This document shows, piece after piece, positions 10,901-23,617 of a stretch of 64,000 nucleotides of DNA. Numbering within the stretch: position 1 is the stretch's first letter; each line of letters begins with the position of its first letter. The notes beneath the pieces are model-generated. The model was not told where the DNA came from. It searched no databases and was given only the letters and a program-made list of their open reading frames with translations. Source of the stretch: Saccharina japonica (Eukaryota > Sar > Phaeophyceae > Laminariales > Laminariaceae); the NCBI GenBank assembly GCA_008828725.1, contig MEHQ01001023.1, forward strand, positions 404,001 through 468,000. The letters are read 5' to 3'. Made by a program: the position numbers and the translations under genes.

Positions 10901-13900
10901 CCGTTCCTACTCCTGATACGCACCCGCCAATATTTGGGCGCTCATCGCCGTTTTTCCACATATCACATAGAAGGGTTTTGCCTGTCCTATCCCCTTCTCG
11001 AGGGGGCGGGAGGTCTGTATGAGGTGCTATTTCAGCGATGTATTATACAACTACAGTAACTGCTGTGCTGGGGTCAAGTTGTATGTTGCACTACAATGTT
11101 AATGCTTTCGCGTGCTAGTCGGTAGCCCCCAGTATCTGCCGCGATGAACAGCTGCTGTGTTCTTCTATAGTGCGTTGCAGGTCAACCGAATGCATCACTT
11201 GGCGTGCTACGTTAGCCCTCGGTTTGGCGTTCTCGGCACGACCAGTAGCATAAGGCGGTGCACACGTTCCGAGAACAGCACAGAGCAGACTAATTGGCCA
11301 TACCTCTGTGTCGTCTTTCGTCTGGTTGTGTTCACAGCCTGTAGCGTAGTACACGTCTGTTTATTCGCATACAATGAGCTAGCCGAAGGCTTCAGACTAT
11401 CGTCGAGACCGTCTCGCATCTGTTTGCGTTAGATTCGCGCGAACCGACGTCGGACCTTGAGAGACATTCTGCCGCAATCAAACATAGGAACTGCACCCCC
11501 GAGGCGCGAAGTGTTCGATACAACACCCCCATTTTTTTGTGTTTCCGTCCCATTTATCATATTCGCCCATCTTTTCTCTCTCTCTCTTTAGTCGTAACTC
11601 GGATCCGGAGTCACTAAGCAGACTAGTATCCTCCATCATTCCACAACGGCACGTGCCTTGCATTTTATCGCGAGAAGATTTCAGCACTTTCTTCCCTCGT
11701 TGACTCGCGTCGGGTTCCGCCTACTGCCCACGCCACGAAGGCGCTCTCCTCTCAGCAAATGGTTTATTTTTCTATTTTTGATAAATAAAGTCAAAGCCTC
11801 ACCATGGTGGGATTGGAACTCGGGTACGAAAGCTATTAATAGTAGCATTTGAAGTTGACCACTAGACTACCGGGGCGACCGGAATTCACACAGAGTAAAA
11901 CAGGTTCGTAGACCACACGGTGATGAAAGGTGTCCCGCATCCCAAAATAGAGCGTCTGCGCGTTTGATGTCACTGCTGTGATATATGGGTGGTGCATTAC
12001 TCGCTTGTGGGTTGGTACTCATGTCTCCGTCGTCATGACCGACTTCCCCTCGGGGAAGAGGCGGTATCTTTGGGCAACGGCAGCAAGGCAACACAAACGA
12101 AGCATGTTGCATGCGGTTCCCCTCCCAACTATGAGAAGGCGGCAACAATGTTTCCCTGCCCACCGCGGTGATCTCCATGGCATGCCCGCACTCTGCACCA
12201 TCCGTGTAGCCCAGCCCTTCTCGGCTGTCTGGAACCGGCAAATCTGTTTTGGAATATGGATTTGTCAGTGCCATCAGTAATTCGATACCTCTGCTCTCAA
12301 AATTTGCGTCGGTTTCCTGTCGGTACGGCACCGATGCGATGGGTAATTGCCGCAGCGATTGATAATAGCCGCAGCAGCAAGTGGGTGCTCGACCAAAAGA
12401 GAGGGAAAATTACGCCAGCCAGATCACAGTTTTGTTTTCGCCGATTGACACTACTGTGTACATCATTGCTCTCGATGCTTCTGACGTTCTGTATTCCGTT
12501 CCAGGCTTCGGTGCGAGAAAGGGCGTGTGATACGGAGAGCAAGCTAGATGAGGCCAAGGCTGAACTGATACGCATGTCCGAGTCTATAGCAGAGGTGCGA
12601 GACCGGCCAGGGTGACACATGTATATATATTTGCTTGGATGCGAATCTGCGATGCGTGTATATGTACCTTCAGCTGCTACATTGAATTACTTGGTGTGAT
12701 TCTGCGACGGTGCCTACGCGGACAAAATGTAAGGCGGACGGTGCCGCCGCGCGATGGGCGTGCCTTAAGCTTCGCACCGGCCGCCTCGTCTACCAGCACA
12801 AGTTTTCCCAACTACAATACGTGTTCCATCACAGCACCCGACGCGCGCTTCTTGTCTCGTAGGGGTGGGTTAGCACCTTTACTTTGATGAGGCGCTCTCG
12901 TGCAAGGAGCTGGTTTACCTCTCGGCCAACAAAACCCTCCTCACACAAACAAAACTGACTTTGAGAAAGAAATAAATCAAGAAGAAAAATAACTCTATGG
13001 AACCATCCCATAGCTTAGGTGTACAACGTTAAGGCATGCCTTTTCTGGGTACTTCCTCAGCTGAAGGGCATGTCTTAAGGTAAAATTGTTTGTTTTTTGC
13101 CGAAAAGTTCTACGTACCTACCCCTATCGTAAAACGCCTCTTTGGATTAGTTCACCACGCTTCGAGGGGCCACCACCCCCGGTACCGTTTTTTTTGGCGT
13201 TGCGTTTTTTTTGCGTGCAGCGCGCCTGACCGACACCAACTTCGGGAAGGCCGCCAGTGATTTTGAGGGAAGCGATTCCGATGGGCATTGTTTCAGTGGA
13301 TGTGTTTTTTTTATGTGCCAGCCCAAACACCTAAAACAGTACGGACGAATGTCCTCGGTCTAGGTACATAGCTTAGAATCCTTGCACCGTTGCGATTGCC
13401 CCCCCCGTGCTCGTGCACGCACACGTGCACTTCACCCCGCCCCCCCTCCCTCCCCTTTAGTGGCCATTCCGGGGAAAGAAATAAAGTAATTCGAAGCTGT
13501 CACCCATATGCAAGTCCGCCCCACAAGTGGTTCTTAGTAGGATGCAGCTCACCCTTCATGCGGCTCGACCAACATCTCAACGGCGCTTCGTGCTTGGTGC
13601 AAGCAATAGTCTACCTGGCCGGTGAAAACCCGACGTGCTCCGTCCGGCAATTGTAGGGATGCGAAGATCTATGGTCATACGACCACGGCCATGCATGACA
13701 TGAGTACACCCCCCCCTCCCCTTTCTCGACACCTCTGTGCCTTCTTCGGATTGGCGGCACGTTTTCAAGGGGGAGGAAAGACAAGAAACCCTCCGTGACG
13801 CGCTACGAAACGATGGGTCGATCAACAAAGTCTGCGCCGAAGAACTCGCCCTGTTACAAGCGGTGAGTCGTCAAAGATAACGGCCCAACCACGATTCACT

Positions 13901-16900
13901 ACAAAAAAAAAAGGCTACCAAAATGATTTGGTATGCCCGCGTCTTGCCCAACCTCGTACGCCAAAGCGGTGTCGGGGGGCGTCGTGGTTTTCATCGCTAT
14001 GGTAAGGACGCTGATATGACGCCTGATGTGGCGTTGTTATTCGTGTCAGGGGGCACGTGCCGCAGCCCCCGCTCGTCTCAACGTTGGCGTAAACGTCGGT
14101 GCGAGGTGATATGGGTGCGTCCGTACGTGAGGCTAAAATCTCTCGACGCCAAGCGATTCACACCGCGCCGCGCAAGGCATCTTAGACATCGCCGTGTGTA
14201 TGAATCAATCCTGTTTGATCCGGGTGGGCGCCACTTTCAGCACGAACACAGCTGTTGGGGTGACACCGGTCTTCGCGTGGCAAGAGCGCTTGTCTGACGC
14301 CGAGGGGTGCCCTCCTCGCGCGATGGCATACATCCTAACAAGGTCTCTTATCGATTTTGTTTTTAGTGGTATTGACATCCATCCATCCCATTTATTGTCA
14401 CCGAATGAAAATACCACATTTCAAAGCGGTACATAGATATGTCTCCTTGCTTTGATGCACACGCCCGTGAACGTCCCGTTTGGCGCCAACCCAGGAGGCG
14501 GTGAATCTTCGCAGGACCTTCGAGGCAGACAACTTGCCTCCCCAGCCCGCCGCGCCCGTTCTCCCATGCGGAATTGTTTCCTTCAACGACGGAAGGTGAG
14601 TCCGTAATTTACAGTATATACCCTCGAGTTTATATCTTCCCAGGCGGGTGGCCCTCGCTCCCAATTTGGCTCGACGTGTGTAAGAACTGGGACCGACGCC
14701 AAGGGTAGTGTAGCGTTTGACCGACGGCCCACGCCGATTGGGTGACGAGAAATGGATGAGCGTGTGGACGACAATTTCTTCACCTCCTCCTCCTCCTCTT
14801 CCTTCTATTCCTTCTCCTCCACTTCCTGTTCCTCCTCCGCCGTCCTCTCGTCCTTCTCCATCTTCCTCCTCCCCCTCCTCAGCCTCCTTAAATGTGTCAT
14901 GTTTGTTTGCCGGTCTCCAGCGAGCGGTTTGTTTCCCTTAGCCTGGATAGAGATACATCCGCACCTTTACTTGTGGGCGAAGGATGTGTTGCACACATGA
15001 GTATTCGTCGGCTCCAGATGCCCCCAACCGCTAAGCTCACTCCAGCACCAGTTCCCCCAAGACAAGTCCACGACTGCTCTCACTCAGACCATCGAGTAGT
15101 TGTGTGAATCATTGAGCACACGAACCGTTTTTGTTAAGAAATTGCAGATGCTGTCTCTCGGTCGCTTCCAACGCGAGACGTCTCCAACCGCACCACACGC
15201 CACAAGCGCATGCCTGGTTAGCTTGATCAGCCGGCAATCAGCATTGCGCCGGCGCCCGTCAATGCATCGGCGGGATAGTGACGCTGAATCGCGCGCGGTG
15301 CGTGTCAGCACAAATTTTGGTTATTATTCAACCATCGCTTTCACTTTCCAGCTCTCTGGACGAGCCGTGGTGACAGGTTCTTGCCCTTCCTTCTTCCCCC
15401 CCCCCCCCCGCCAGTAGTTGCCTTCATTTGTTTTTTCAGCCGTTCAGAGGGTTCAACATTCCCATTGCTCGTTGGTTTTCGTCGACCTGCATCGATGACT
15501 TCCTGCCACAAAAAAAAAAAAAAAACAACTGGGCTTCCGTTCGGGAACGACCGAAACCACCGCTCGTGTGATCGTGTAGCAACAGCGGGGATTATTTACC
15601 GGTCAGGGCTCTAGATTTTCCGAGCATGAAATGATGCGAAACGGGCACGAATCCATAGCGATGCCCACAGCACTATAGCGTATTGGTCTCCTACTGTAGA
15701 CTGTAGATGGTGACTTGTGGGTGGAATTGATGTTGTAGGCATGGAATCGAGGCAGGTGTCCCTCGCTTTTTCTTGCGTCCCTGTGCCTCACGCCCGAGCG
15801 AGCGCCGTCGAACGTTAACCCCAACTGGGCAAACCTCTTTTTAATTAGAGCTGCAGCCACGTGTTTTTGTTGGGAAAACTACTTGGAATTAAAGTTGGTT
15901 CACTTTTTGCGGTGACGAAAGGGAGAAGCGTCCACCTTATCCGTGTACGTAAAGTATGACTCGTCCGTCACATCGCTTGGCCCGAAAACGACACGGGCTC
16001 ACTGCGACCAGGCAAGCATCGCGTCATAGGCTCGGCGAGATAAGGCTACCCCGTGGCGGCTCTTGTTTTTCGTTATGATGCGGCGACACCCTCTCTCGAA
16101 GACTCACCAGTAGTTCTGTAAATACATATATATATATATAGCTTTCCCCCATCGCTGCGTCCAAGCAGGTTTTAGCATCAGTATGAACAGTCTGTTTTTC
16201 ACGCAAAACTCTTTTTTTATTTTGAAGTGCCACTCTGTCCGTAAAGGTAAGGATCGTCGGGCTAGTAACATGAATACCCGAGCGGTCCTTACTTTTTCCC
16301 GGGCTGAGTGGTAGGTAGCTCACCCTGGGAACGGCTGCAACGATGCGCCGCGAAACACGCAATCGTAGAACAATGGTGGCATATATCCCAGGGAGTTACT
16401 TCCTATACCAGGGTTGGTGCGGTATTTTCTGTGTTTATTGCGGGCGGTCCACCTCGGTTTGTTCACTTTACCTCGACGGCTGTCGTTACGCTTCTTCCGG
16501 AAATGGTACCTGGTATATATACTACGTTCGTCCTACGTAAGCACTCGTGTATACGTCCTTTCTGCCTCGCGGCGCACAATCCCACACCCAGGAGTCTCCA
16601 GTCGCCAGTTCTGGCCCTCGGTCAAGGCCAGACCCGAAGCCTCGGCGGGAGAGACTGGGTGCACAGCGGGCAGCTTGGGCACACGCGAATATTCATGCGC
16701 CCGCCGAGGCCGAGCAGACCCGACCTGCCGGTCCGGGGCAACGACCAGTCGTTGTCGCCGACCACGACCAAGAACCCAACAGTTTCGGCAGCCGCTGATG
16801 AGGACAGCGACAGCTTAGGGCCGACCAAAGGAGCGGGGGCGGGGGTGGGGACGGGAGCGGGGGCGGGGGCTGGGAGGGGAGCGGATGCGGCGAGAAGGCG

Positions 16901-19849
16901 GACGGGGAGGATGGGTGATCGTTCGGACGGCGAGGACGCCTGGTCGTGCTGCGGAAGAACGGTCGTGGCCGCCGGTCGAGGGTGCGAGCCGAGGGAACCG
17001 CTGGCAACGGTAAGGGGTTTGTTTTGCTGGTCGTGTTGCCGCCGGTTGGTTCCCAAAACCAAAGTGCAGGCATATTGTGCCTTCACGGTTACAGGTCTTT
17101 TGAGTAGAGGGTATATTCGAAAAAAATGGGTTGCTGTAAGAAAGCCGTCGCCAAGCATGCGTCCGTTTCCACATAATATTTGTTTTCCAAAGAGGTAAGT
17201 AACATTACATGAGGGACTGCACCATCAACAACTTGCCTGGTAGACCCAGATGGGGACGTGAAAGGCCATTCGACAGAATAGCTCACGCGGAAACGTACCA
17301 AGCTGCGATTCGGCGCCTGGGTGCGAGAAAAAACGTTAGACTTGTGCGGTGCTGGTCGATGGTTCGTTGCAAAACCATGAAATGCCACTATTAACAGTCG
17401 TCAGAAACAGCGCTTGGCAGTGGTTTCAGCGAAACGGGTCGTCGACCTCTCGCGCGGTCGAAGCTTCCCACATGAAAGCGGGACGAGGTTAGCAGCAGGC
17501 GTTATATGAGGCACAACTCATTTTCTTCGTGTCTGCCCAGCCGCGTACACCGACTCGTAGGGCAATCTACTGTTTGTCGTACTGGTATGATATACGTCGT
17601 AGCCTGATTCACGATGCGATCGACCTTCCACCCGACGTGTGATTAAACTGCATACAAACGCGACGCTGCGCAAGCCGGAGGACTTGCTGCTGGACACGAT
17701 AGACCCGCGGTCAAGACTGGGCCAGCCGTTGGACTTCCGCGAGTTCCTCCCTCGGATAGCGTGGTTTGGGTCATCGCTAGATCCGAGTGAGTTTCTATGT
17801 CTTGAGACACTAAGTTCACACCGCTGTGTGGTTTCTGCTCCACGCATGAAACGTACCGCGCTCTGTGCGAAACGGACTGACCGGGACTGAAAACGTAGAA
17901 AGGGAAAAACAAAACGCGAGAGCGTGGGAAGCTCTCTATATCGAATTGAGCGCCGGCGTGTCGCTCGCTGTGGTGGAAGCGCTTTCTTACCAGGCCCCTC
18001 CCATAAATCGACCGGAACGGTGGCCGGCTGGCCTGGTTCCTGTGAAGATATGTGGGGCGACGATGGCTCGCTGCCGTGGAAGGCAGCTCTCTTGTACCGA
18101 GTGTGGGTGCAGAACAAACAGCCCTCGCGTAGAACGAACAGCCCTAGCGTAGAACGAACAGCCCTACCGTAGAACGAATAGTCTCAGAGGGTGGAACGAA
18201 CAGCCGACATGTCGCAAGAGTAAACCGCCAAGGCCGTGCCACCGCTTCGGTACAAACACACTACGTACGTACCGTGAAAGAGTTTCAGCCGTTGGCACGT
18301 GTGTATGTTTTAATTTTTTTTTTCCGCATGCGTGCTCGTGTACACAACAAACAACTTTGTGCGGCTATCATCGCATGTCAAGGAAAGTAGAAAGAGTGTG
18401 CCAAACGAAACCAGATTCCCCGCCGCTTCCTACGCTGCAACCTTGCGCTGACTGAACAAGCAAGGGGCAATAGGGGGGGTACCAAATTTGTTGTTGCGGG
18501 TCCCTCGAAACCCGTTAGTACCCCCCCACACACACACACATTCACACGTCCACCAAACCCGTGCACAGGCCGCGTGGTGCCGCGTGGAGACAAAGATCGG
18601 CTGATTACAACAGTCTGACAACTGCTGTATATTCGTACGTGCGTAGAACGCGACAGATTGTTCGACACTTTTACGGCGAAAAATCGACCACCGAGATGGT
18701 TCGCGGCAGAACGTACACACACACCTGGTCGCCTTGAAAAATTGCGGCTGGCCCTAAAATTATCGAGTAAAAACCTCCGATAGATGTTGAAGCAGACGGA
18801 TCGAGGATGAGGCAGGAGTTGGTGGGTGGGTGGGGCTAAAAACAACGGAGCGTATGAAGTATTCCCACGCTTGACGTCGCCTTGTTTCGGAGATACCCCA
18901 CGTTTCCTCGCGGCCTTCTATGCAGATGTGCTGTTGACCACAAGCTCATTTTTTTGCTGTTGTATATGCTCCACTATTAACCGTCCCGGTCACTTGTTTT
19001 CATGCCTAACGTTACATTATGACCCGTTTCGGTCACTTATTTTGTGGAAGTCACAACATCCTCAAACGATATTAAATCCCGTACTTCCTCAAGAAAGCAG
19101 TCGAAAAGTTACGAACAACCAGTCGTGGTGTCTCGTTTTTTAAGCCCGCTGCGTGACGACTAAACCAGCGATCGAACTCATCTTCCCCCACCACACGCTG
19201 CCCGTCAGTGAGTCCCTTCGCCGGAAGCCCAAGCGAGGGAACCCTTCGCCCCCACACCGCTCCTGAGAGGCTGGGCCCATGTCAAGGAGAGGAGTACCAC
19301 CGCAGCGCTGCGAGGAGCAGAAGCGGGGCAGGAGGAAGGCACGCTAACGGCGGAAAGGGGACGACATTCCACCGGGGAAACTATTCCCCCGAGAGGGCCT
19401 TTGACGCCTGGCCGACCGAAAAGAAAAAAGCCCGCAAAAAGAGCGGCAAGGGGGGTGGGAGCTGCCGCACACGCCACAACAATGCCTTCCGTTACCCCAG
19501 CCCTGTAGCGAGGCTTCCTTCTACCGCGAGCACGGCGTGGGGACAACGAGGCGACAAGAGGGCGTTGCTCGGACCGGGCTGGAGGGGGGGGGGCGGAGGC
19601 GACACCACAAGAGAGCTCAGCAGCAGTAGCGCCAGTGTTGCCGGAGACGGAGCTTTTGGTGGCGGTAGTGGTGGGGATAGCGAGGGTGGTGACTGTCTAT
19701 CGAGGACTCATATCATCGGCATGAACGGGGGGAGGCTACCAAGAGAAGTGAGGCAGGTGCCTGTCGACCGACCTCTGACCGCCCCGTGCGGGAAGGTTGG
19801 GCGTCAGCGAGTCCGCGCACGCAGTGCAGGCGGTCCCGGAAACCATTGA
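7706..19849 (+). CDS. Twelve-exon gene, coiled-coil protein of unknown function
   Basis: Proposed exons: 7706-7762, 7835-7912, 9717-9845, 10565-10750, 12505-12594, 13770-13862, 14495-14595, 14644-14677, 15148-15297, 16602-17009, 17603-17786 and 19209-19849 (TGA). All joins keep frame, giving about 716 residues. Most introns are phase 0. The two phased joins (101+34 nt and 184+641 nt) each sum to a multiple of three. The N-terminal part (MAVLMAKSERVRLAYSDYK) and the exons at 10565-13862 are charged and helical, probably a coiled coil (EELEATLDRRVAAQ, SKLDEAKAELIRM, EERQETLRDALRN). Basic, Ser-rich and Gly-rich segments follow. PLDFREFLPRIAWFG near the C-terminus is faintly EF-hand-like. I do not recognise the family. 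Further small exons could be missing in the longer introns. Confidence 0.62.
7913..9716. other. Intron 2 of the coiled-coil gene
   Basis: About 1.8 kb without coding signal, rich in TACGTACG-, CTGGTA- and CAGTA-type short motifs. 9100-9440 contains the CGGTTC/GAACCG inverted block listed separately. Confidence 0.5.
9100..9440. repeat. CGGTTC/GAACCG inverted hexamer block
   Basis: The left half (9107-9200) repeats CGGTTC-type hexamers and the right half (9220-9430) repeats the complement GAACCG. The block can fold on itself at many registers. It lies wholly inside intron 2. Confidence 0.8.
9717..10750 (+). CDS. Exons 3 and 4 of the coiled-coil gene
   Basis: 9717-9845 encodes 43 residues including basic PARRKTRLPKRDALEGDDE, between CCGGCAG and GAG|GTGAAA. 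10565-10750 encodes an acidic run (ELDDDDDDASSS) then a helical segment. The second exon runs straight into a dispersed repeat at about 10739. The only phase-0 donor I can find is GTACTC inside that repeat, which would add four Gly codons. The exon end is therefore the weakest point of the model. Confidence 0.55.
10741..11020 (+). repeat. GTGTACTC dispersed repeat, two-module copy
   Basis: Begins with a G-run then TGTACTCATGTCATGCATGG. A left module (TGACCATAGACCCTCG..GGGACAGAGCACG) is followed by a related right module (TGACCACTGACTACGCATCC..GCGGAGCACCG). It directly abuts exon 4 of the coiled-coil gene. Confidence 0.8.
11519..11882 (-). mobile_element. tRNA-derived SINE (copy 1)
   Basis: On the minus strand the head reads GTCGCCCCGGTAGTCTAGTGG (A box TAGTCTAGTGG), then a B box GAGTTCCAATCCC, then a body shared with 34417-34660 and 45400-45751 (GCAAATAAA-like linker, GAGTCAACGAGGGAAGAAAG, GATCCGAGTTACGACTAAAG) and a T/A-rich tail. 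Pol III boxes plus a shared unrelated body define a SINE. Confidence 0.82.
13470..13718 (-). repeat. GTGTACTC dispersed repeat, near full length
   Basis: The reverse complement carries GCATGGCCGTGGTCGTATGA, the GGAGCACGTCGGGTTTTCACC hairpin region, and a tail ending ACTTGCATATGGGTGACAG. It ends about 50 bp before the acceptor of exon 6 of the coiled-coil gene. Confidence 0.8.
16602..17009 (+). CDS. Exon 10 of the coiled-coil gene, Gly/Ala-rich
   Basis: 136 codons between GTCTCCAG and ACG|GTAAGG, phase 0 at both ends. The segment is basic and disordered-looking, with an acidic ADEDSDSLG patch and a Gly-Ala repeat coded by a G-rich stretch (16835-16885) that could form G-quadruplexes. Only this frame stays open to the donor. 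Confidence 0.55.
17603..19849 (+). CDS. Exons 11 and 12 of the coiled-coil gene, C-terminus
   Basis: 17603-17786 encodes RRVIKLHTNATLRKPEDLL through DFREFLPRIAWFGSSLDP and ends with one base before GTGAGT. 19209-19849 starts with the two bases that complete that codon (acceptor CCCGTCAG). It stays open for about 213 codons of GC-rich, Ser/Gly/Arg-rich sequence to TGA at 19847. The phase match across a 1.4-kb intron supports the join. Confidence 0.65.
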
Positions 19850-21350
19850 AATGGGATTTACAACAGCACCAGCAATGGAGTATCGACTGTGATTCCACTC
19901 ATGAAAGAGAACCGCTGATGGATCCGGAAGTACGGAGCGATTTCGTACGAGCTCTTTTCAGTTTAGTTTCTGCACCGCCGGAGATATAAAGTTCAATCGC
20001 CCACCTCACACAAAGAATCCGGAGAAATCCTCTGTCATTGTCCTCCTGGAGCGGCAGAATTATTGAGATCGCTTTGTTACAACTGCATTCGACGAAGGGC
20101 GGCCGGAGAAGCACCCGTCGGTCCATGAAACGCCTGGCCATGGAAGCATATACGACGCGTGCTACGGTAGAGGTAGCACTTTTTGGCTGAATCGTTTTCT
20201 GAACGATCGGGCTCCTTAACCCAAATTCGTCGGACTTTCATTTTTGTGACGAAACATGTTTCAGCGTATACTTCGGTCATCATGAGATTTCCCATCCGGC
20301 AGCACTTTTCATTTTCGTCCAAAATCATTTGTTCGGTGAGGTATGGCGCTCCTTAAGTGAAGAGCTCAGGAAAAAACACGGTGCACCTCTATCGTAGCAT
20401 GCGTCAAACCCGCTCAGTGAATTTAAGTTTTGCATCCCTCCTCAACGACGGGGCGGATATATTATACGAGCCGAGCCCTCAAAAAACAGTTTTTTCAGCT
20501 TGGTGTTTGTTTTGTTGTTTCCCCCTGAACCTCGGGATTGTTGGCGTTTTTTTTTTGTTTGTTGAGCTTTTCTCTCTGGTGCTCTCTTACGCTACGTATG
20601 CTTCTCTACGTAACTATATTGAGTGTCCTTGGGACAGATTTTCTGCTTGTACTCGTCGGGGGGGTTTAAGCAATCAATATTTCCCCGTGTGATACGCGCG
20701 CGTCACTTCTATCGCGCGGAGGTGCCAGTTTAGCCGCCAATGACGTGTCGAGGCGCAACAATATATAATAACTTCGTCGTACGAGCACTACTTCTATCCA
20801 AGCTTACGTTTTAAATTCCACTTAAATATATATATATATATATATTTTCCTGGGGACCCAATGGACTACATTTTTACGAGGACCTTGAAGGTAGGGTGGG
20901 TAATACGTTGCGTTGGGGGTCCTGAACAGGTATGACATCATCGAGTGTGTTTCCTGGAGTTGTGTGCTGTGGTACTCGACTACCAGGGTGTGTCTTAGGG
21001 GGACTGGTGCTACGGTAGGGGAGTCGGTTTTAAGTCTATTATTTTCACCGGATGAGAGCCACTCCGCCGAGTGACCACCATAGTTCTTCGCTTATCATTA
21101 AGTCTTGACGCTTCACGTTGTCGAGATATGCACCACCATGGTATGCTTGCTACTCTGCGACAACCACATATTTCTGCGTCCCGTTTTGAGTGAAGTACAA
21201 AGCCACTCGCCCGAGTGGAGTAAACGTGGTAGTGAAAATCAGGCTACCCCCCCTACCGTAGCACCAGTCGGGGCTGTTTGTCCGGCAACGCGTCTCATGA
21301 CCGTACCCCCCGGCGCTACGTTTCATAATTTTGACCTTTTTCTCGGACGT
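19850..21350. other. Intergenic, no gene seen
   Basis: 3' flank of the coiled-coil gene. It holds the repeat at 20150-20290, an AT dinucleotide run near 20827-20845, and sequence near 20905-21000 shared with 58273-58380. Confidence 0.5.
20150..20290 (+). repeat. CTCCTTAACCC dispersed repeat
   Basis: Matches 51615-51745 (CGTGCTACGRTAGAGGTA, CGGGGCTCCTTAACCCAAA, then TCGTCGGA) and more loosely 26055-26290. No coding signal. Confidence 0.6.
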
Positions 21351-21356
21351 ATCCTG

Positions 21357-22621
21357 AGCCGATTGGTTGCCACCGCCACGTATCTGTAGCACGCTGCAAG
21401 CTCTCTGTACCCCCCCCCCCCCCCGCACGAGGGTCTATGGTCATACGACTACGGCCGTGCACGATATGAGTACACCCCCTCCCCCCGCACGTCGACAGTA
21501 CCGACATGCCGAAATAGTTACCAACGGGTTTTACACACTGCAGTATGTTCTCAGTTCTCAGTTATTTCATCGTGAAGAAGCACACCGTGTGTCATACCAC
21601 GTCGTCGTTCCATAAAAAAAACAAAACGAACACTCTTAGGAAGCAGCCAGCCCTGACCATCTATTTTATACCACGTCACCCCAGGCGATATTTCGATATT
21701 TCGACACCTCTTCACCGACTCGAAGCGGAGAAAGCAAACCGGATACGTATGAATATCGGGCCGCAGTCGTCGTGGAAGTCATGGACGATACTTTTAAGAC
21801 AGGGCCCTCGCGCCCCGCCCTCCTTAGCAATGCAATGTTTTCCCCCAAGCCCCTCAGGTTTGCAGGCCCTGCTCCATCATAAAAAAACATATGGCATACG
21901 TCTAATATGGCATACGGCTAATATTACATCATACATACGTACGTATCATACGTCATCACGACGGAACCTGCTGAGCGAGAAAAAAGTGGTTCGAGGTTCT
22001 CTCGATAGGTTCGTTTCCCCGATCGTCCTCCCTCTGTCGACACGCCGCCGATTCGGATACTACCGGGGGCTCTCCGTCCTCTTTGTCTCAGGGAGGCCCG
22101 CCGCCCTCGGGCGCGTGGGATGGACATATGGGCATGCCCGTTGAGCTCGTTCGGCGACCCTTCGACAAGGCGAACAACCTCGCGATCTGATTCAAGTTAA
22201 GTGGCACTTTGGACAGAAATATAGAAACCGTTGGGATATTAATATCAATGTAGGATACTCCTTAACTTTTCGTCCAGAGTTTCTCCACGCCGTTCGCATT
22301 CGTTCAGTTTTCGTTCTCTAGCCCACTTTGTGCGACCGTCTCCCCTCCTCGAAGAAGCGACGGTGCGACGCCACACCAACGGCCACCGCCCCCTTACTCC
22401 ATACCCCCTCTACACGCCTGCGCCCGCCAGAGCCCACTTCGGTCATGCGCTCGCTTGCGATCACGACGCGAACCCGGGCTCTTCCGCTCGATTTGCTCAA
22501 AAAACGGAAAAGTGACGTCATTCGCACCCGCCAGCAACGCGATCATTTCGACTCCAGGATCCGCAGAGAGGAATCCCCTTGGTGCCCGCTGCCGTGTAGT
22601 CACCTGCGGCCGCAGGGCCAC
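21357..22621. repeat. 1.2-kb duplicated unit, copy 1
   Basis: From about 21650 to 22621 it is almost identical to 24285-25253 (offset 2632), ending abruptly after GGGCCACTATA. The left part carries a GTGTACTC repeat fragment that the other copies lack. Confidence 0.92.
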
Positions 22622-22985
22622 TATATATATTATAAAAATTATTTAAAAAAATAAATATTTAAATAAATTACTATAATAATCACAAATTATTAAAATAAAT
22701 AATATTATACAAACTATTAGTAAAATATACAAAAAAACGCAAAAAGGAATGATAATAGCACCAACACCGCCACTAACAACACCACCATAATCACGTGCCA
22801 CCAATATCACCACCACTACCAACATCAACACCCAACACCTCACCAACACCACCAGTAAGCACCACCAACACCACCACCTTACTGTAGCTACCAACACTGA
22901 TACCACCACACCAACCCAACACTAAACACCACCAACACCATCACCACCACTACCACCACCACTACCACCACCCCTAACCGCCAGC
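22622..22985. repeat. AT-rich stretch followed by CAC-rich minisatellite
   Basis: 22622-22735 is almost pure A/T. 22750-22985 is an irregular CAC/ACC array. Both separate the two tandem units and hold no coding signal. Confidence 0.8.
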
Positions 22986-23307
22986 ACGACTGAACACCAC
23001 CATCGCTTGTGTGACGGCCGCCCATGTTCGTACCCAACCGAATGAATTCGTGTGACGGACGTCCTCCTTTTCCATTGCAGGGTATTCAAGTGTTGGGGCT
23101 ATCGTGCGGGATGATCATGGTGGTTTTCATGGGTGCATTAGTGCCCGCTGTGGCTAACCGGGCTTTCAAGCAGCAGTCGGGAGAGAGGCGAGTCCACTTT
23201 TTTTTGGGGGGGGGGGACTAATTACTTGGGAATTTGTGGAGGATATTTTTCGGTAAACGTGCGATTCAGAGACAGGGGGACAGACAGCATTTTTCGCAGA
23301 AGACAGG

Positions 23308-23423
23308 CTTACCAGCTTATCAATGAGCTCCAGCGTTTTGTCGGACAGGGTGGAGGTGCCGGCGTCGATCTTTTGAAACTCACGGTTGATGTGAGTCTGT
23401 AGGACGTTGATTGTGCTGTCCAT
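23308..23423 (-). CDS. Short possible exon, unknown
   Basis: ATG at 23423 opens MDSTINVLQTHINREFQKID and continues to LELIDKL followed by a GTAAGC donor. It looks like a helical coding exon but has no visible partner. Its start codon overlaps a 28-bp inverted repeat (23413-23485). Confidence 0.3.
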
Positions 23424-23485
23424 CGGTGAGTCGCCAACCGATTTGTCGGACAGGGTTCGGTTGGCGACTCACCGCTGGACAGCAC
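23413..23485. repeat. 28-bp inverted repeat (hairpin)
   Basis: Arms 23413-23440 and 23458-23485 are complementary with one mismatch around a 17-bp loop. The core is GGTGAGTCGCCAACCG against CGGTTGGCGACTCACC. Confidence 0.9.
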
Positions 23486-23617
23486 CATCAAAAAAAGCAC
23501 GCACTAGCATACGTCCACACAACAAAGCAGCACGAGTAGCAAGTAGCAATTGTATCTTCGCTTGCACGCACCAACGCACACAAGCCGACGACGGCAGCTA
23601 CAAGCCTGCTATCAGAT

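Noticed and set aside
16308-16601. Upstream part of the 296-codon open frame as coding
   Set aside because: The frame before 16602 lacks coding character; a CTCCAG acceptor at 16601 in the right phase explains the exon better.
19150-19200. A tRNA-like B box (GAGTTCGATCGC on the minus strand)
   Set aside because: No A box at the right distance and no cloverleaf.
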